A stretch of 64,000 bases of DNA from Rhizobiaceae bacterium (GTDB taxonomy: Bacteria; Pseudomonadota; Alphaproteobacteria; Rhizobiales; Rhizobiaceae), in contig JAMLJB010000001.1 of NCBI GenBank assembly GCA_023953835.1, positions 1,178,001-1,242,000 on the forward strand. The letters are read 5' to 3'. Below are positions 36,162 to 45,670 of this stretch, in pieces. The position numbers were made by a program, and so were the translations under genes. Positions within the stretch are counted from its first letter, which is position 1, and each line of letters starts with the position of its first letter. Below the pieces are notes generated by a model. It was given only the letters and a program-made list of their open reading frames with translations, did no database searches and was not told where the DNA came from.

Positions 36162-37214
36162 ATGCGCAATTCGCCCTTCCTGAACCTTGTCCTGACGATC
36201 GCACTCATCCTCATGACAGGATGGCTTCTTTTCGTGGGCCAAGCCATCGTCTTGCCGATCGTGATGGCGGTCATCGCCGTCTATGTTTTGACAACCGCAT
36301 CCGAGATCATGGGAAGGCTGCCGGTGCTTCGCAGCTTTCCACCACTTGTTCGACATCTCCTGGTCCTGCTGGCATTTACTGCCGGGCTGATCAGTTTCGC
36401 TTTGGTCGTGCAGATTACAGTCAACCAGCTTTTGTTCGCACTCCCCCGCTACCAGGTGAACCTGCAGGTATTGATCGATCGGCTCGCTCATCACGGTTGG
36501 CTCGAAAACAGCCAGACACTCGATGAGGTCATCGAGGTCACCCTCAAACAGATCAACCTGCAGAGCCTTTTCATCAGACTTCTTGGAGGTGTGACCAGTT
36601 TCAGCATGAGTATTTTTCTTGTGGCGCTCTACTCGGCCTTCCTCTTGGGTGAGCGATCCAGCTTCGGGCAAAAGCTCGCGGCCGCACTCCCATCAGGCAA
36701 TCAGGCAGAACAAACGCTGCGGATTGTCGAACAGATCAATCTTCAAATTGGAAACTACCTTGCGGCCAAGACGTTAATCAACGTCATTCTCGCGGCCACT
36801 TCATATGCTATACTCTGGTGGATGGAAGTCGATTTTGCCCTCTTCTGGGCCTTGCTGATCGGCCTGTTCAACTATATTCCCTACGTTGGTGGACCCATGG
36901 GCGTCGCTCCTCCAGTAATCTTGTCGCTGGCGCAATGGGGCAACCCTTGGAGCACGCTGGTGTTGTGCGGGCTGCTGGCACTGGTTCAGACTGTGATTGG
37001 AACAATCCTCGATCCCAAGATCGTTGGCAGGCGGGTAAACCTGAGCCCGTTCGTGGTGTTGGCAGCGCTTGCCGTCTGGAGTGCACTTTGGGGGTTGCCG
37101 GGAGCTATACTTGCGGTCCCTATGACCTCGATCATTGCTATTGTCTGCGCAGCTTTCGAACCTACGCGATTCGTATCCGTCCTGCTGGCGGAAAAGGTCG
37201 TGCAGGAAGATTGA
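36162..37214 (+). CDS. AI-2E family transporter
   Basis: A 350-residue membrane protein with about eight helices, of the AI-2E (PerM/TqsA) family. LFNYIPYVGGPMG near 240-252 and LDPKIVGRRVNLSPFVVL near 280-297 are the conserved family elements. Members export autoinducer-2 or act as sodium/proton antiporters or other permeases, so the substrate is open. The ATG at 36162 is preferred to a TTG 99 bases upstream because the added residues are polar and unlike the family N-terminus. It lies 150 bases after the lipoprotein gene. Confidence 0.88.
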   Translation: MRNSPFLNLVLTIALILMTGWLLFVGQAIVLPIVMAVIAVYVLTTASEIMGRLPVLRSFPPLVRHLLVLLAFTAGLISFALVVQITVNQLLFALPRYQVNLQVLIDRLAHHGWLENSQTLDEVIEVTLKQINLQSLFIRLLGGVTSFSMSIFLVALYSAFLLGERSSFGQKLAAALPSGNQAEQTLRIVEQINLQIGNYLAAKTLINVILAATSYAILWWMEVDFALFWALLIGLFNYIPYVGGPMGVAPPVILSLAQWGNPWSTLVLCGLLALVQTVIGTILDPKIVGRRVNLSPFVVLAALAVWSALWGLPGAILAVPMTSIIAIVCAAFEPTRFVSVLLAEKVVQED

Positions 37215-37335
37215 GGCTTAGTTCGTCGGCAATCCCTCAACTAGATCAGAGCCATTCTCTCATAGCCCTTGGGCCACCTTTTCATCAGTGCCTAAATCGC
37301 TCTAGATTGCGGACCTCTCCACGGGAATCACCTTC

Positions 37336-38442
37336 ATGTCCGCATTGTTTCAGCCAATCCAGATCGGCGCCTTGACCTTTCCGAACCGCATCGCTATCGC
37401 GCCGATGTGCCAATATTCCGCCGATGACGGCTCGGCGAGCGACTGGCACCTTTTCCACTGGATGAATCTGGCCATGTCCGGGGCTGGCATGGTCACGTTC
37501 GAAATGACTGATGTGGAACGCCGCGGGCGCATCTCGCATGGCTGCCACGGGCTCTACACCGAACACAATACCGCTGCCGCAAAGCGCGCGCTCGATGCCG
37601 CGCGGGCTGTTGCGGCTCCCGGGGTGAAATTCGGCGTGCAGCTCGCACATGCGGGTCGCAAGGCGTCCTGTCAACGCCCATGGGAAGGTGGTGGTCCCTT
37701 GCAAACCGATCAGGACCCCTGGGAGACGGTTTCCGCATCGCCGATCCCGTTCGACAAGGGGTATCACACGCCCCGCGCTCTCGAAGAGGATGAAATCCTT
37801 GAGATCGTCGAGAAGTTTGCCGTTTCGGCGCAACGCGCCGAGCGCGCGGGTTTCGACTTTTTGGAGCTGCACGGTGCACACGGATATCTGTTGCACCAGT
37901 TCCTTTCACCACTCGCCAATGAACGAAAGGATCGCTGGGGCGGTTCACTCGAAAACCGCATGCGCTTCATTGTGGAAGTGGTGCGTGCAGTCCGAAAGGC
38001 AGTGCCTTCGATGATGCTCGGTGTGCGCCTGTCGGTTAAGGATTGGGTTGATGGCGGATTTGACGAAGAAGAATGCGTCGAGGTTGTCAAGGCGCTCATG
38101 AGCGAAGGCGTCGGGTATATCTGTTGCTCGAGTGGCGGCATTTCGCCCTTGCAGAAGATTCCCTCCGGGCCGGGCTATCAGGTGCATCTGGCGGAACATA
38201 TCCGCAAGCACACGGGCGCAACCGTGCGCGCCGTCGGGATGATCGACACCGCGAAGCAGGCCGAGGAGATCGTGCAGTCCGGACGTGCCGACATGGTGGC
38301 CGTCGCACGCGCTGTGCTTGCCGACTCCCACTGGCCGCTTCGCGTGGCTGTCGCGCTCGGCGAACCGTTGCAGCTCCCGCTGCAATATGAGCGCTCGGCC
38401 CATCTGTTCAGGAAATGGAGCGCCTTCGAAGAGCGCGCATAG
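37336..38442 (+). CDS. Old Yellow Enzyme, NADH:flavin oxidoreductase (YqjM/NamA-like)
   Basis: A 368-residue FMN-dependent ene-reductase. APMCQYSA at about 22-29 carries the YqjM-type active-site cysteine, QLAHAGRKAS near 100 and ELHGAHGYLLHQFLSPLANERKDRWGGSLENR near 176-207 hold the FMN and substrate histidines. ADMVAVARAVLADSHW near 317 is the phosphate-binding loop. It reduces activated C=C bonds with NAD(P)H. It starts 121 bases after the AI-2E gene and is likely monocistronic. Confidence 0.93.
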   Translation: MSALFQPIQIGALTFPNRIAIAPMCQYSADDGSASDWHLFHWMNLAMSGAGMVTFEMTDVERRGRISHGCHGLYTEHNTAAAKRALDAARAVAAPGVKFGVQLAHAGRKASCQRPWEGGGPLQTDQDPWETVSASPIPFDKGYHTPRALEEDEILEIVEKFAVSAQRAERAGFDFLELHGAHGYLLHQFLSPLANERKDRWGGSLENRMRFIVEVVRAVRKAVPSMMLGVRLSVKDWVDGGFDEEECVEVVKALMSEGVGYICCSSGGISPLQKIPSGPGYQVHLAEHIRKHTGATVRAVGMIDTAKQAEEIVQSGRADMVAVARAVLADSHWPLRVAVALGEPLQLPLQYERSAHLFRKWSAFEERA

Positions 38443-38461
38443 CGCAGGAGGTGCTGTGCAC

Positions 38462-38500
38462 AAAAAAGACCGGCCCGGGTTAGTTTCCGGACCGGCCCGG
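38462..38500 (-). terminator. Intrinsic terminator of the LuxR-type regulator
   Basis: On the minus strand, a 12-bp GC-rich stem (arms 38487-38498 and 38467-38478, including two or three G-T pairs) around an 8-base loop runs into a T-run (A-run at 38462-38467 on plus). It lies 30 bases past the regulator stop. A second small dyad, GGCCGTTC-AAT-GAACGGTC, sits at 38502-38520 in front of it. Confidence 0.8.
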
Positions 38501-38529
38501 AGGCCGTTCAATGAACGGTCGATTTCAGA

Positions 38530-39291
38530 TCAGACGCGCGCCGCGGACATGTCGCTCGGGAACATCTCGTTGATCTTGCAGGCGACCTCGGTGCGGTTGG
38601 TGGCCTTCAGCTTGCGCATGATGTTGCGGATGTGAACCTTCACCGTGCTCTCGCGCAGGTTGAGCTCGTAGGCGATGATCTTGTTCGCCTTGCCGCGGCG
38701 CAGTGCCTCTACGACTTCCGTCTGGCGACCGGTGAACATGCCGGCCATGTGGCGCGCGGCCTCACTCTGAGAAGTCAGTACCTGACGAACGCCCATGACG
38801 CTGCTGGCGGGAACGAACACGCCGCCTGCAAGGGCGAGGCTGATGGCCTCGACGCACACGCTGATACCGACCGAGGTCGGGATATAGCCGCGAGCGCCGT
38901 ATTCGAGCGCCTTCAGGATCTGCGCCAGATCATCCGTGTCGGCAAGTACGATCACCGGGATCGACTTGAATTCCGCCGCGAGCTTCGCCAGCTCCTCGCC
39001 GACAGCCGGGTCGGTCACGCGCCGACCGCCGATATTGTACAGGATCGCCGAAAACTGCGCGTGACGATCACGCGCCTGCTTCCAGTCCTGGATCGACGCA
39101 AACGGCGTGATCTCCGTCGTCGCATCATGCGAACGAAGGCTCTGCGCGAAGCACTCGCGATCCAGAGCACGCGGATCGATCAGCGCCAGCATGCGGTCAT
39201 AGTCATGATGAAGCGCGAATTGCTTTGCCTGCATGGACGACATCGAAAGTACGTCGCCCGACTTCAGTGTGGATGTGTTTGCGATGCCCAT
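38530..39291 (-). CDS. LuxR-type regulator with degenerate receiver domain
   Basis: A 253-residue response-regulator-like protein. The C-terminus has a LuxR/GerE helix-turn-helix (FTGRQTEVVEALRRGKANK, then STVKVHIRNIMRKL) at about 186-230. The N-terminal domain follows receiver topology, but the phospho-acceptor aspartate is asparagine (N86 in AILYNIGG), the acidic pair is reduced to D39 (LALIDP), and the conserved lysine after GARGYI is not present. So it probably does not accept a phosphate in the usual way. ATG at 39291 follows AAGGGG. An intrinsic terminator follows the gene. Confidence 0.85.
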   Translation of the reverse strand: MGIANTSTLKSGDVLSMSSMQAKQFALHHDYDRMLALIDPRALDRECFAQSLRSHDATTEITPFASIQDWKQARDRHAQFSAILYNIGGRRVTDPAVGEELAKLAAEFKSIPVIVLADTDDLAQILKALEYGARGYIPTSVGISVCVEAISLALAGGVFVPASSVMGVRQVLTSQSEAARHMAGMFTGRQTEVVEALRRGKANKIIAYELNLRESTVKVHIRNIMRKLKATNRTEVACKINEMFPSDMSAARV

Positions 39292-39661
39292 AGCCCTTAC
39301 CCCTTTTGATCGCCTGGTTTTGCACAAAGAAGGAGAAGCGATATGACAATGCGCAGCATTCCGACGTGCGCCGCCGCCAACCCAAGGCAACATCGCCAGA
39401 ACCGTATGGATACCATGTGCGAATTGTTCGGCTTAACGCCGTATTTGACTTACCGCCCCGCCCGTATTTCCGTAGTCAGCAGCTAATCCCTTGCTCATTG
39501 ATTTAAGCTGATTTAACTACTCCCCACTCCATCCGCATTAACACACATCAATCGAGCTAGATATTTTTTGGCGGGCCGAACGATTGGTAAATCGTCGGTT
39601 AGCGACCGTTTGAAACGCGCAAACGCCTGCAATCGCTGGGGATTGTGCGCGCGGCGGGCTT
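39292..39661. other. 370-base intergenic region, promoter side of LuxR-type gene
   Basis: No gene is seen. The left half must hold the promoter of the minus-strand LuxR-type regulator. At 39577-39598 CCGAACGATT-GGTA-AATCGTCGG forms a hairpin with one bulge, about 65 bases beyond the stop of the giant fusion gene; it lacks a T-run on the minus strand. The centre, about 39480-39570, is relatively AT-rich. Confidence 0.5.
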
Positions 39662-42600
39662 TCAAAGTCGAAGCGAATGGGGGATGCCGTCGGAAAATTC
39701 ACAATCCAGTCGCCAGCCGCGCCCTTGTTTCCGAACTTTCAGGAACGTCGCGCCGTCGCCCGGAGTAGGTCGCAATGCCTTGACCGCGCATTTGAAACGG
39801 CGGCCTCCATATCCGAACTCGATCTCTTCCTCGTCGACAATCTCCTGGTCTACGCCGTTGGCGAAGGGAAACGGCGCGTAGAGCGCTGAAGTGTGGATGG
39901 AATGTATTTCGACGATTTTCTTGCCCCTGCCATCACGCAACTCGCCGGTTGCGATGCATCCGCGATGTTCGTCGCCAGAGAGAAACACGACCTGTTCAAT
40001 GTGGTTGATCGCGATATAGCCGAGCAGTTCACGCAGCGTGTCCGGATAGCCGTCCCAGCCATCCGAGTGCAACGCGCTCAGGTTTGAACTGTCCAGTCGC
40101 CTGTCCCACTGCACTGCGCGTCTGTGCCGTGGAAGGAGCATGAGCGGCGTCACCACGAATTTCGGCCCCGGCTTTTCGCGCAGGAACTTCTTCAACCGGG
40201 CCATTGTCGGGCCGGCAACGAGGCGCGCTTCGTGCAGATTGCCGACCTTTCGGTGAAAGCGCTCGGAACGTGTGTCCATCAGGAAGAAATGGAAGCCATC
40301 GAACTCAAATGTTTCGAGGTCCTTTTGAAACCCACGCTGGTATTTCCGGTAGGCCTTTCGTCCAAGATCCATCTTGTCTTCATTCAGTCGATCATTCGGG
40401 ATCGGCTCCCAATTGTCGTCGATCTCATGATCGTCGAGCAGCATAAACGAGGGCGCCCGGCGCAACACCTTGCGAACCGCAGGCTGCCTCAGCCAATTCT
40501 CGTAAGGAAGGCGATACCTGTCATCGAGGCTCGCGGGATCATAAAGCCCGGCTGTCGGATCGACATAGACCTGGTCACCTACGAACAACATGAAACGCGG
40601 CGCTTGCGGTGGGTCCAGTTCCAGTCTTTCGGAGATTAGCTCATAGGAACGATAGGCCGCCTTTGTGTCGAGCAGCCCCGCCGGATATTGGCAGGAAGCC
40701 AGCAGGAATGTCGTACCGGTCCGCTTCCGTATCGTCGCAGGCTGTTCAAGAACGTCGCGCGGTATGATCCCTTCCGTCAAAATCCTGTCCGAGTCGAAAT
40801 TCTCGTCGAGCGAGGAAGGCCGACCGGCAATTCTCCGGGGACGTGACTGGAATAACAGTGCATCGTAGACGGCCTTTGCCGATCGATCGAAGCGATCCCT
40901 GTCAAGAGTCGTCTTGATGGTTTGCGAATCGTTTGTGTTCAGCGGACTCCGTCTCGAAAGCCTTGGCCTCACATCGAATGCGATGTCGGCGTTGTTTTCG
41001 ACGCCGGTCCCCTTTCGGGCGAGCGTGTCGTCTTCGGCATAGATCAGAACCAGCAGGAGCGCATTGCCGCTGTGATCGGGATTGCTGCACGGCAGCTTCG
41101 AAACAAGCTTGCTCAGATCTAATGTGTCCCATCCCTCCCGACTCAACTCTTCCGACCAGAAGAGCACCATGTGATTGGCGATATAGTTCTCGGTCCACGC
41201 CTGCCCGTCAGGCCGCACGATCCCGTCTGAGTCGGCCTTGACCGGCAGGATGACACCCCCGACCACTTCGGGGTGTGATGGAAGCGAGCCGATGCGCATG
41301 CTCCAGACCGGCGGAGCAAGTGGATCGGCGCCGAGAGCACTCTCCTTCGTCAGGATCGGCCCGATCCATGGGGGATACGCACACAGATCGGTATCCGCCT
41401 TATTTTCATGATGGCGGGTTTGATCGTCGAGAAACTCCGAAATTCTTGCGAAGACCGGATATCTGGTCGTGCCTATCAGGGAGTCCTGATGTCCTGCCCC
41501 CGGGTTGATGAACGGCTTGACAAATTTGCACCCGGCATCATCGAGGATCGTCTTCATTCGACTGACGGTCGAAAAGTGGGAAAGCCCGTTTTCCTTTCCG
41601 TGAATACTCAATAGCGGGAAATTGAAGCGCTCCTTGAGCGTTGAGCGGGAGACCAGCTTGTTTCGGCCTTTGTAGTTGGTCATCATCGCATGACGGACAT
41701 AGTGCAAGGTTGTCGCAACGGTCCGGAGATTCAGAGCTCCGAAATGCTCGTTTATAAAGCGCAGCACGTCCGGCTCCATTTTAGCCAGACTGAAGTCCCT
41801 GCCGTAGAGCGCATCCATGCGGTGACGGGTGCGTGTCCAGGGAGTCCGCTTCCACGGTAGCACCGGATTTTCGATGTCGAACTCTTCAACCGGATAGGGA
41901 AGCGTTGCCAGCGCCCGGTCCCACAGATCGTCCGCCAGCGAGGGCTTGGAGGGATTGAAGCTGTAGGTCGTCGGAAGATAGTTGAGCAGGTAGTGCACAA
42001 TGTATCCGCGAAAAACATTCGCCGGCGTGAAAACAACGAGCGGCCCGACCTGCGTGAACGCTGCCCGGTTTACCTTGCCCGCCAGCCTGTCTTCGCCGAG
42101 CATGGCGAAGCTGAAGACGATGGTCCCCATGCAATGCGCAACAACATCGACCTCGCCTGTCGCCGAGTGCGATGCGGCCAGTTCGATGACATCCGCAACA
42201 TCTTTCTTGCCGATCTGATCGAAGCTCCACCCCCTCTGGCAGGTCGCGTCGTGGGCCGGGCTGGTTCGCAAATCCGCAATCCAGATGTCTCGCCCGGCTT
42301 CCCACAGGTGGCTGGCAAGATTTGGATTTACCGCGTGATGCGCGAAGGTGGTGCCGCCCGCGCTATAGCCGTGCAGCATCACCACCGGGCGCGCCGTTGT
42401 CGTATCCTCTTGCGGATAGCGGGTGATCAAGACCTTTCCATCGACTTCCTTGCCCTCGAATTGAGGAATTTCGACAATCGGAATGTGGATGGTTTCCGCC
42501 TTGACCTTGCGGCCGTCGCTCAAGCTGAGGAACCTGGGAGGAAGGAAGTCCGGATAGTCGTTGGCCGGATCGACGTCTATATCCGGAGCGCGAAAGCTCC

Positions 42601-45313
42601 AGATGTGGTGTGTCAGGAGCAGGCGGATGAAGTACCCGGCGAACATCCCCAGTTCCGCGAGCGCGCCGACCGCATTCAGTTGCTTCGTTATCTGAAACAG
42701 CGGAATGCCGATCTGCGCCAGGTAGCCGGTGTCCAGTTTTAGCGTGAATGTTTCGCCACGCTGGAGGCCCGGGAAGCGGTCAACCGAGACGTCCATCAAC
42801 TGCCGCCACGGATTGCCGCGGCGCATATAGCTGAACGTTTTGGTGCCGGAGATTTTCATGCCGGTCAGCTTCAGCGACGGTTCGAGTTCAGGCGTCCCGA
42901 CCGTCAAATCATATGACAATGTCCTGATGGCGCCCGATTTGCTGGCGATTCCCAACCCGGCCTTGATACGCTGCCAACCCCCTGTGTATTGACCGCCGCC
43001 GTCCCCATCCACGAGGGACTGATAAGTGTCTCTCAAACCCCGGTTGAGGAGCCATGCGGTTCCGGCGCGCCAGATGCGGCCTATGATCCCGGAGGGAGCA
43101 CGATGCAGCACGCTGAGCGTCCCTGTCACGGGCGCGCTGAACACAGCCATGGCTTCCAGCTTTCGTTCACGCTTGAGCGGCGGCAGTGAGATGCCTTCAA
43201 GTCGTTTCCACGCCAGCAGCGGGAATATGCGAAGCCGGCTTTTCAACGCTCCGGACGGAGATTGGGAAACACGAAGAACCCCGTCGCCGCCCATACCCGG
43301 CATGAGTTTGCAAATCGCCTTCGGCTCGATGCGAAGCGTCAGTTCGGCAATGAACATTCTCGACTTTCCCGGAGCCGTCTGGAGCCGGACCGGGCCGACA
43401 AGGCGCTCGACGATCTCGACTTCGGTGTCGGAAGGAACAGCCGCGACATCGGTGCCCCTGAAGACCGGCCTTTGCAGTTCAGCTTGGGTGCCATCCGAGT
43501 CTGCGTCCGCTCCTGCCTTGAGTGCCCATCGTTCCGCTAGGATCTCCGACGCCCGCAACGCCACCGCTGAAATCGTCAGGGCAGGGTTTGCAGCAAGCGC
43601 GCTGGGGATGATCGAGCCGTCGAGCACGACCAGATCGTCGTAAACGGATGCGGTCGCGTCACCGGAGAACACCTGCCCGAGATGATTGACGACGCCGCTG
43701 CCGCCGTCATCTCCCATGACGCAACCGCCAAGCGGGTGAACCGTCGTGAGCGGCCCTTGCTTGTTCTCGAGCAACCAGGCGAATTTCGGAGGCAGCAGCC
43801 TCCACATCGGATTTGCAATCTTGCGACCTCCGCTGGCCTCGGTGATGCTTTCGATCGTCTCCGCCTGCCGGGCGAAGAGGGGCAAGTCGGGCAGGGTTGC
43901 CCAGCGCATGGTCGCGACGCCGTCCTGCGCGAGCCGAGACTCATCCTCAGGCAGGGCGCTCCGATGCGGAAGTTCAATGCTGCCGGAAGCGCCATCGTCG
44001 CCCATCACTGCATAGAGTGCCGAGTTGAGTATGTTTCCTGGCGTGACGGCTATACCGTCGTCAGCCGGGAAAGCGATCTCGTGCCTGCTCCAGTCAATCT
44101 CGGCAAGACCGTGTAGCGTGTTTGCCGTTGCGAAGATTTCCGCAAAAGCCACGCGCAGGCTGGCAGGCACGGACAGTTCCTCGACCAATACACCCTCGGG
44201 ACCGTCGCGGAGATCGATCATGCCTGTGATCGTCGGGCCGATGGCCCGCTCTGACGGCTTGACGGTGCTGTCCGCCACGGAGTTGATCTTGTCCTGCGTG
44301 GCAAAATCGACCACCAGCATGTCGCCATTGGTCGAACACTGCTTTCCGATCCGGGCCGACGACAGGCGCAGGCCGCTCTCCTGTGACCGCAGCAGGATTT
44401 CCGTCGACCCCATCGTCCCGGCCGAGAGAATGAGCTTGCGCGTCCTGATCCTGATGCTTCCCTGATCGCGCCTGCGCAAGGTTGCATCTGTGTAGACGGT
44501 CTCCACCAACCAGCCTTCCTCCGGATGCCGCGCGACGTTCAACACGGTCGCGCCGGTGAAGATTTCCGCGCGGTTTTGATGCGCCTTCGCGAGTAGATTC
44601 ACGTCGAGGGAGTTTTTTGCCCCGAAATTGCAGCCGGTCGCGCAATCGCCGCACCTCTTGCATATTTTCAGCGCGACATTGCCCGAGCTCCTTGTATCGC
44701 TCATCGCAACCGTCAGAGGCGCATACGAGAAATGGGAGGGGTCGAGCTCGCCGATTGCCTTCGATTTCCGGGGAACCCCATCGGGATGGGATGCTATCGT
44801 GTTCGGCTTGCCGCCTATCCTTGCACCGAGCAATTCTTCGGCGCGGTCGAAATAGCCGGACCAGTCGCCGACATTGGATAATTCTTGCGGCCAGCCTTTT
44901 GCAAATACGCGATCACGCGGGCGAACCATCACGCCCGCATTGACGAGTGACCCGCCGCCGAGTCCGTTAGCCGCAACGGTTATAACGCCGCTGCCCGCAC
45001 GGATGTCGTATAGGCCCTGCTTGTTGTTGCCGTGCCGGACGTATCGCGGAAATTCTTCCAGGCCGGTCGCGAACGAGCCCGGCAGATACTCGTTTCCACG
45101 CTCGAGCACCCCGACCCGTATCAGCTTTCCATCGCGGCTGAGCCCGGCAAAAGTGGACGCGGCGACGGAACCGCCATAGCCGCTGCCGACGATCAGGACA
45201 TCGAAATGAATCTCTCTTTCAGCCTTGCGGACGCGCTCGACAAGATGCTCGAAGCCCTTGGAAATCCAGGCCGTCAACGAGTCGTCATACGACAAGTCCC
45301 GGGGACGTGGCAT
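39662..45313 (-). CDS. Giant fusion: GMC oxidoreductase, alpha/beta hydrolase and PhoD phosphatase
   Basis: An 1883-residue protein with three enzyme domains. Residues 35-600 are a cholesterol-oxidase-like GMC flavoprotein: FAD loop GSGYGG at 43-48, GLGGGSLVNAGV at 117-128, HPLGGCVMGDD at 526-536 and a cysteine set C218-x2-C221-x2-C224-x3-C228. Residues about 620-950 match nothing I recognise. Residues about 975-1300 are an alpha/beta hydrolase (HGYSAGG at 981-987) with a cysteine, C1061 in AHCMGT, where serine is usual, and a likely catalytic H1275. Residues about 1535-1883 are a PhoD-like metallophosphatase (VGDQ near 1580, LLDDHEIDDNW near 1625, SGDEHRG near 1789). No signal peptide is seen. 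The frame is uninterrupted, so this is not an obvious assembly artefact. Confidence 0.9.
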   Translation of the reverse strand: MPRPRDLSYDDSLTAWISKGFEHLVERVRKAEREIHFDVLIVGSGYGGSVAASTFAGLSRDGKLIRVGVLERGNEYLPGSFATGLEEFPRYVRHGNNKQGLYDIRAGSGVITVAANGLGGGSLVNAGVMVRPRDRVFAKGWPQELSNVGDWSGYFDRAEELLGARIGGKPNTIASHPDGVPRKSKAIGELDPSHFSYAPLTVAMSDTRSSGNVALKICKRCGDCATGCNFGAKNSLDVNLLAKAHQNRAEIFTGATVLNVARHPEEGWLVETVYTDATLRRRDQGSIRIRTRKLILSAGTMGSTEILLRSQESGLRLSSARIGKQCSTNGDMLVVDFATQDKINSVADSTVKPSERAIGPTITGMIDLRDGPEGVLVEELSVPASLRVAFAEIFATANTLHGLAEIDWSRHEIAFPADDGIAVTPGNILNSALYAVMGDDGASGSIELPHRSALPEDESRLAQDGVATMRWATLPDLPLFARQAETIESITEASGGRKIANPMWRLLPPKFAWLLENKQGPLTTVHPLGGCVMGDDGGSGVVNHLGQVFSGDATASVYDDLVVLDGSIIPSALAANPALTISAVALRASEILAERWALKAGADADSDGTQAELQRPVFRGTDVAAVPSDTEVEIVERLVGPVRLQTAPGKSRMFIAELTLRIEPKAICKLMPGMGGDGVLRVSQSPSGALKSRLRIFPLLAWKRLEGISLPPLKRERKLEAMAVFSAPVTGTLSVLHRAPSGIIGRIWRAGTAWLLNRGLRDTYQSLVDGDGGGQYTGGWQRIKAGLGIASKSGAIRTLSYDLTVGTPELEPSLKLTGMKISGTKTFSYMRRGNPWRQLMDVSVDRFPGLQRGETFTLKLDTGYLAQIGIPLFQITKQLNAVGALAELGMFAGYFIRLLLTHHIWSFRAPDIDVDPANDYPDFLPPRFLSLSDGRKVKAETIHIPIVEIPQFEGKEVDGKVLITRYPQEDTTTARPVVMLHGYSAGGTTFAHHAVNPNLASHLWEAGRDIWIADLRTSPAHDATCQRGWSFDQIGKKDVADVIELAASHSATGEVDVVAHCMGTIVFSFAMLGEDRLAGKVNRAAFTQVGPLVVFTPANVFRGYIVHYLLNYLPTTYSFNPSKPSLADDLWDRALATLPYPVEEFDIENPVLPWKRTPWTRTRHRMDALYGRDFSLAKMEPDVLRFINEHFGALNLRTVATTLHYVRHAMMTNYKGRNKLVSRSTLKERFNFPLLSIHGKENGLSHFSTVSRMKTILDDAGCKFVKPFINPGAGHQDSLIGTTRYPVFARISEFLDDQTRHHENKADTDLCAYPPWIGPILTKESALGADPLAPPVWSMRIGSLPSHPEVVGGVILPVKADSDGIVRPDGQAWTENYIANHMVLFWSEELSREGWDTLDLSKLVSKLPCSNPDHSGNALLLVLIYAEDDTLARKGTGVENNADIAFDVRPRLSRRSPLNTNDSQTIKTTLDRDRFDRSAKAVYDALLFQSRPRRIAGRPSSLDENFDSDRILTEGIIPRDVLEQPATIRKRTGTTFLLASCQYPAGLLDTKAAYRSYELISERLELDPPQAPRFMLFVGDQVYVDPTAGLYDPASLDDRYRLPYENWLRQPAVRKVLRRAPSFMLLDDHEIDDNWEPIPNDRLNEDKMDLGRKAYRKYQRGFQKDLETFEFDGFHFFLMDTRSERFHRKVGNLHEARLVAGPTMARLKKFLREKPGPKFVVTPLMLLPRHRRAVQWDRRLDSSNLSALHSDGWDGYPDTLRELLGYIAINHIEQVVFLSGDEHRGCIATGELRDGRGKKIVEIHSIHTSALYAPFPFANGVDQEIVDEEEIEFGYGGRRFKCAVKALRPTPGDGATFLKVRKQGRGWRLDCEFSDGIPHSLRL

Positions 45314-45670
45314 GTTTCATGCCTGGGCCGGATTTGTGTCGAAAGAAGATGCGAAATTCGTCGCGCAGGTTTGCGGGCCGTGAAGCGTAAAAACGGCTCC
45401 GTTGCTGCCGGTATTCTGTACGAAACTCAGCATGGCAAGTCCCTCAGTTGCATGCAGTCCGTATTCCAGCAGTTTCAGTCTACTCCTTTACTTAAGATTG
45501 TATAGCGATTTCGCTGGAGTTGCCGTTGCGGAACCGGCATGATGCAAAGATCCCGATGACGGGCAAAAAGGCGGAAGCATACTGCGGGGAATTTGCTCGA
45601 AACTCGAGTTGGCGCAATCGGGCAATGCCCCTGATCTGAACTGGACCGCGCAAGCGCGAGGCCTTGGGGA
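45314..45670. other. 357-base divergent promoter region between fusion enzyme and cyclase
   Basis: No coding sequence is recognised. Both flanking genes point outward, so their promoters and any shared control must lie here. AACTCGAGTT at 45601-45610 is a 10-bp palindrome 60 bases before the cyclase start. CCAGCA near 45472 and TCGCTGG near 45510 form a loose dyad around an AT-rich centre. None is strong enough for a specific call. Confidence 0.5.
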
